A stretch of DNA of 50,091 nt. It comes from Rhodovulum steppense (GTDB lineage Bacteria > Pseudomonadota > Alphaproteobacteria > Rhodobacterales > Rhodobacteraceae). Positions 47,668-50,091 of the stretch are shown here, piece after piece; position 1 is the stretch's first letter; every line of letters starts with the position of its first letter. The notes beneath the pieces are model-generated. The model did not search any database. It was not told the origin of the DNA and saw only the letters and a program-made list of their open reading frames with translations. The position numbers and the translations under genes were made by a program. The stretch covers positions 1 to 50,091 of the forward strand of contig NZ_SLVM01000025.1 in assembly GCF_004339675.1 (NCBI RefSeq), read 5' to 3'.

Positions 47668-49331
47668 GCAGCGAAAGATTGATCTATCTGGCCCTCGGCG
47701 GTGCCGGGGAAATCGGGATGAACGCCTATGTCTACGGCTATGGCGTGCCCGGCAAGGAACGGCTGATCCTCGTCGATATCGGCGTGACCTTCCCCAACAT
47801 GGACAGCTCGCCCGGGGTCGACCTGATCTATGCCGACATCGCCTGGCTGGAGGAACGCCGCGACCGGCTGGAGGCGATCTTCATCACCCATGCCCACGAG
47901 GATCACGTCGGCGCGCTGGGCCTTGCCTGGCAGCGTCTGCGCGCGCCGGTCTATGCACGCCCCTTCACCGCGCTGCATGCCTGCCGCAAGATGGAGGAAC
48001 GCGGACAGGATCCCGCCATGATCACCGTGGTCGAGCCCTGGCCGCATCGCATTGAGGCGGGGCCGTTCACGGTGTCGTTCCTGCCCGTTTCGCATTCGAT
48101 CCCGGAAAGCTCGTCCATGGTGATCGACACGCCCGCGGGCCGCATCGTGCATACCGGCGATTTCAAGCTCGACCCGACCCCGCTGGTGGGCGAGCCTTTC
48201 GATCGCGCATTGTGGGAGGAGGTGGCGAAACCCGGCGTCAAGGTTCTGGCCTGCGATTCCACGAATGTCTTCTCGCCCCATCCCGGCCGGTCCGAGGCAA
48301 CGCTGGGCCCCGCCATCCGCCAGCTGGTGGAACGCGCGCCGCGCATGGTGGTGGCGACCACCTTCGCCTCGAACATCGCCCGGGTGCGCACGCTGGCCAT
48401 TGCGGGGCGCGAGGCGGGCCGGTCGGTCTGTCTCATGGGGCGGGCAATGCGGCGGATGATCGAGGCGGGCGTCGAGTCGGGCGTGCTGACCGATTTCCCG
48501 CCGACCGTGCCGCCCGAAATGGCCGCCGGCATCCCGCGCGAGAACCTGATGCTGGTCGTCACCGGCAGCCAGGGCGAACGGCGCGCGGCCTCGGCGCAAT
48601 TGTCGCGCGGCAAGTATCTGGGGCTGGAACTGAAAGAGGGCGACCTGTTCCTGTTCTCGTCCAAGACCATCCCCGGCAACGAGCGCGACGTGCTGCGCAT
48701 CGTCAATTCCTTCTCCGAGATGGGGGTGGATGTGGTCGATGACGGCGCCGATCTCTACCATGTCTCGGGCCATGCGAACCGGCCCGACCTGTCCACGATC
48801 CACAAGCTGATGGCGCCGCAGATGGTGGTGCCGATGCATGGCGAGCACCGCCACCTGCGCGAGCATGTCAAGCTGGCGGCCGAGAACGGGCTTGCCGCGG
48901 CCCTTGCGCCGAATGGCACGATGCTGGACCTGACCGGCGCGGTGCCGGTCGTGGCGGGCCATGTCGAGACGGGCCGCACCTATCTGGACGGCAAGGTGCA
49001 GATCGGGGCGCTGGACGGGGTCGTGCGCGACCGTATCCGCATGGCGCTGAACGGGCATGTCACGGTGACGCTGATCCTTGACGAGGACGACACGCCGCTG
49101 GGCGAGCCCTGGGTGGAACTTTCGGGCCTGCCCGAAACCGTGCCGGGCGGCGCGCCGCTGTCCGGAGTTCTGGAACAGGCGCTGGAGCGGTTCCTGGCCC
49201 GCGCCGATGACCGGTTGTTGACTGACGAGGACCTGCTGGAAAAGGATCTGAGGATTCTCGCGCGACGCACCACCGAGAACGAGATCGGCAAGCGCCCCGA
49301 GGTGACGGTGGTGATAAGCCGCCTGTCCTGA
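47664..49331 (+). CDS. rnj: Ribonuclease J family metallo-beta-lactamase nuclease
   Basis: Processes and degrades RNA, with endonuclease and 5'-3' exonuclease activity in characterised members. The 555-residue product has the zinc motif HAHEDH (H76, H78, D80, H81), the beta-CASP domain (LACDSTNVFSPHPGRSE, VVTGSQGERRAA, FSSKTIPGNE) and VSGHANRPDL..MHGEHRHL. The shortened C-terminus matches alphaproteobacterial RNase J. The ATG overlaps the coaX stop. Confidence 0.95.
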   Translation: MSSERLIYLALGGAGEIGMNAYVYGYGVPGKERLILVDIGVTFPNMDSSPGVDLIYADIAWLEERRDRLEAIFITHAHEDHVGALGLAWQRLRAPVYARPFTALHACRKMEERGQDPAMITVVEPWPHRIEAGPFTVSFLPVSHSIPESSSMVIDTPAGRIVHTGDFKLDPTPLVGEPFDRALWEEVAKPGVKVLACDSTNVFSPHPGRSEATLGPAIRQLVERAPRMVVATTFASNIARVRTLAIAGREAGRSVCLMGRAMRRMIEAGVESGVLTDFPPTVPPEMAAGIPRENLMLVVTGSQGERRAASAQLSRGKYLGLELKEGDLFLFSSKTIPGNERDVLRIVNSFSEMGVDVVDDGADLYHVSGHANRPDLSTIHKLMAPQMVVPMHGEHRHLREHVKLAAENGLAAALAPNGTMLDLTGAVPVVAGHVETGRTYLDGKVQIGALDGVVRDRIRMALNGHVTVTLILDEDDTPLGEPWVELSGLPETVPGGAPLSGVLEQALERFLARADDRLLTDEDLLEKDLRILARRTTENEIGKRPEVTVVISRLS

Positions 49332-49341
49332 AGCCGTCCGG

Positions 49342-49884
49342 ATGGGCAAAAGACGGGCGGGGGGTGGTGAGCGAGCAGAGCCATATCGGGACGAACCTTG
49401 GATCTGGGGCGTGGTCACCGGCAGCGCGGTGGCGATGCTCGTGGCGTTCACGCCGCATTGGGTGGTCTGGGGGGCGGTGCTGCTGTGGCTCGCCCTCTGC
49501 TGGCCAAGCGCCATTGTCGGGTTGACGGATGGGCCCAGCCGGACCTGGCTGGCGGCAAGCCTGCGGAAATACACCTATACCCAAATCTACACCACGCTGA
49601 CCCGGCGCAACGTGATGTGGGTCTGGCGTCGGTATTGCGACGAGGCCAGCGACCGGGACGGCTTGCCAGCGCTGTTCGCACCGCGCTGACCTGGCGGCTT
49701 TACGACACCGCCCTGCTGCTGGCGTTGGCCTATCCGCTGCTGTTGCTGGTCGGACAGTGGGTGGTGACGGGCGGTGAGGGGCGTGTGGGCAGTTTCATTG
49801 TCATGCCCGAGGCTGGGTTTTGGCCAGAGCAGGCATTGGTGCTGGGCGCTTTCGGTCTCCTCGCCTTCGGCTTCATCGTCCGAT
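49342..49884 (+). pseudogene. Membrane protein gene broken by a frameshift and cut by an IS element
   Basis: The first frame gives MGKRRAGGGERAEPYRDEPW.. with hydrophobic segments (VVTGSAVAMLVAF; WGAVLLWLALCW) and ends at 49689 in LPALFAPR. The coding signal then continues in the next frame as RTALTWRLYDTALLLALAYP..LVGQWVVTGG..LGAFGLLAFGFIVRL. One missing C in CTGTTCGCACC (about 49675-49680) would join the parts as LPALFRTALTWRLYD. The continuation is cut at about 49884, where the IS end begins; its last residues before a TGA at 49920 come from IS sequence. The intact gene probably encoded a larger membrane protein, of a type often carrying pentapeptide repeats, but that part is not in the window. 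Confidence 0.65.
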
Positions 49885-50091
49885 TGAACCGCGCCGGGTT
49901 TGCCGGAGGCTCCAACTTCTGAGTAGGATGGAGCATGATGAGCAAGACGACGAACAAGGTTTTCCCCCGAAATGCGCGAGCGTGCGGTGCGGCTGGTCCT
50001 CGACAGTTCGGCGGGCCGCGCCATGGGTTCGAGCGGACCGCCGAACGGTCAGCATGGATCGCGCTTGCAGGCAGTCATGTCGATTTCCGCG
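49885..50091 (+). mobile_element. Left end of an IS3-family insertion sequence (continues past the window)
   Basis: The element appears to start at TGAACCGCGCCGGGTTTGCC (49885), an IS3-family terminal inverted repeat type. A leader (GGCTCCAACTTCTGAGTAGG) follows, and then the orfA start with GGATGGAGC before it. This junction falls inside the membrane-protein gene upstream. The right end is outside the window, so target duplication cannot be checked. Confidence 0.7.
49938..50091 (+). pseudogene. IS3-family transposase orfA, 5' part, probably frameshifted
   Basis: It opens MSKTTNK, the usual start of this orfA type. After AACAAG the bases GTTTTCCCCCG carry one extra base. Reading one frame over gives FSPEMRERAVRLVLD and later QHGSRLQAVMSISA, the expected helix-turn-helix protein. 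Between these lies SSAGRAMGSSGPPNG, which is not expected in the family. The copy therefore looks damaged (or the window edge is misread). It is cut by the window end. Confidence 0.55.

Noticed and set aside
1-50091. CRISPR array, tRNA or rRNA genes, riboswitch, replication origin
   Set aside because: No regularly spaced direct repeats, no cloverleaf-like or rRNA sequence, and no DnaA-box cluster noticed on reading both strands.

Overview
The window is high-G+C DNA with strong G/C bias at third codon positions. Its gene content and order are typical of a marine or halotolerant alphaproteobacterium of the Rhodobacteraceae (Paracoccus/Rhodovulum/Roseobacter relatives). The pointers are the nuo cluster interrupted by accessory frames, as in Paracoccus denitrificans, an ectABC-ask cluster, a VPLPA-CTERM type protein, and the nuoN-birA-coaX-rnj order. 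I cannot name the genus.

Layout: (1) 1-410, end of an unrecognised gene. (2) 446-7972, one tightly coupled operon: PEP synthase, an acetyl-CoA synthetase-like ligase, a fused E1alpha-E1beta 2-oxoacid dehydrogenase, its E2, and a stand-alone acyl carrier protein, with no E3. (3) 8198-11730, a YnjBCD-type ABC transporter. Copies of a G+C-rich intergenic repeat flank it on both sides. (4) 11978-15732 (minus), ectoine synthesis ectA-ectB-ectC-ask, with a MarR-type regulator divergent from ectA. (5) 16630-18674, clpP and clpX, then creA (minus) and a putative VPLPA-CTERM surface protein. (6) 20176-27283, leucine/isovalerate catabolism: isovaleryl-CoA dehydrogenase, a secreted LprI-like protein, both methylcrotonyl-CoA carboxylase subunits, HMG-CoA lyase and methylglutaconyl-CoA hydratase. 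(7) 27539-46111, all 14 complex I genes (nuoA-N). Accessory frames lie between them: a sulfotransferase, two small secreted proteins, a lipoprotein-like protein, a membrane-anchored helix-hairpin-helix protein, a 65-residue low-G+C frame and a carboxymuconolactone-decarboxylase-like protein. (8) 46101-49331, birA, coaX and ribonuclease J. (9) 49342-50091, a membrane-protein gene broken by a frameshift and cut by the left end of an IS3-family element that runs off the window.

How the genes fit together: the leucine pathway supplies acetyl-CoA and acetoacetate, and complex I reoxidises the NADH. The first operon acts at the pyruvate/acetyl-CoA/PEP node. BirA can biotinylate the carboxylase encoded in the window. 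The ectoine cluster indicates adaptation to salt.

The parts least explained by textbook biology are the E1/E2/ACP operon with its ACP and Glu-variant thiamine motif, and the non-subunit genes inside the nuo operon, above all the low-G+C 65-residue frame and the sulfotransferase. I saw no CRISPR array, tRNA or rRNA.
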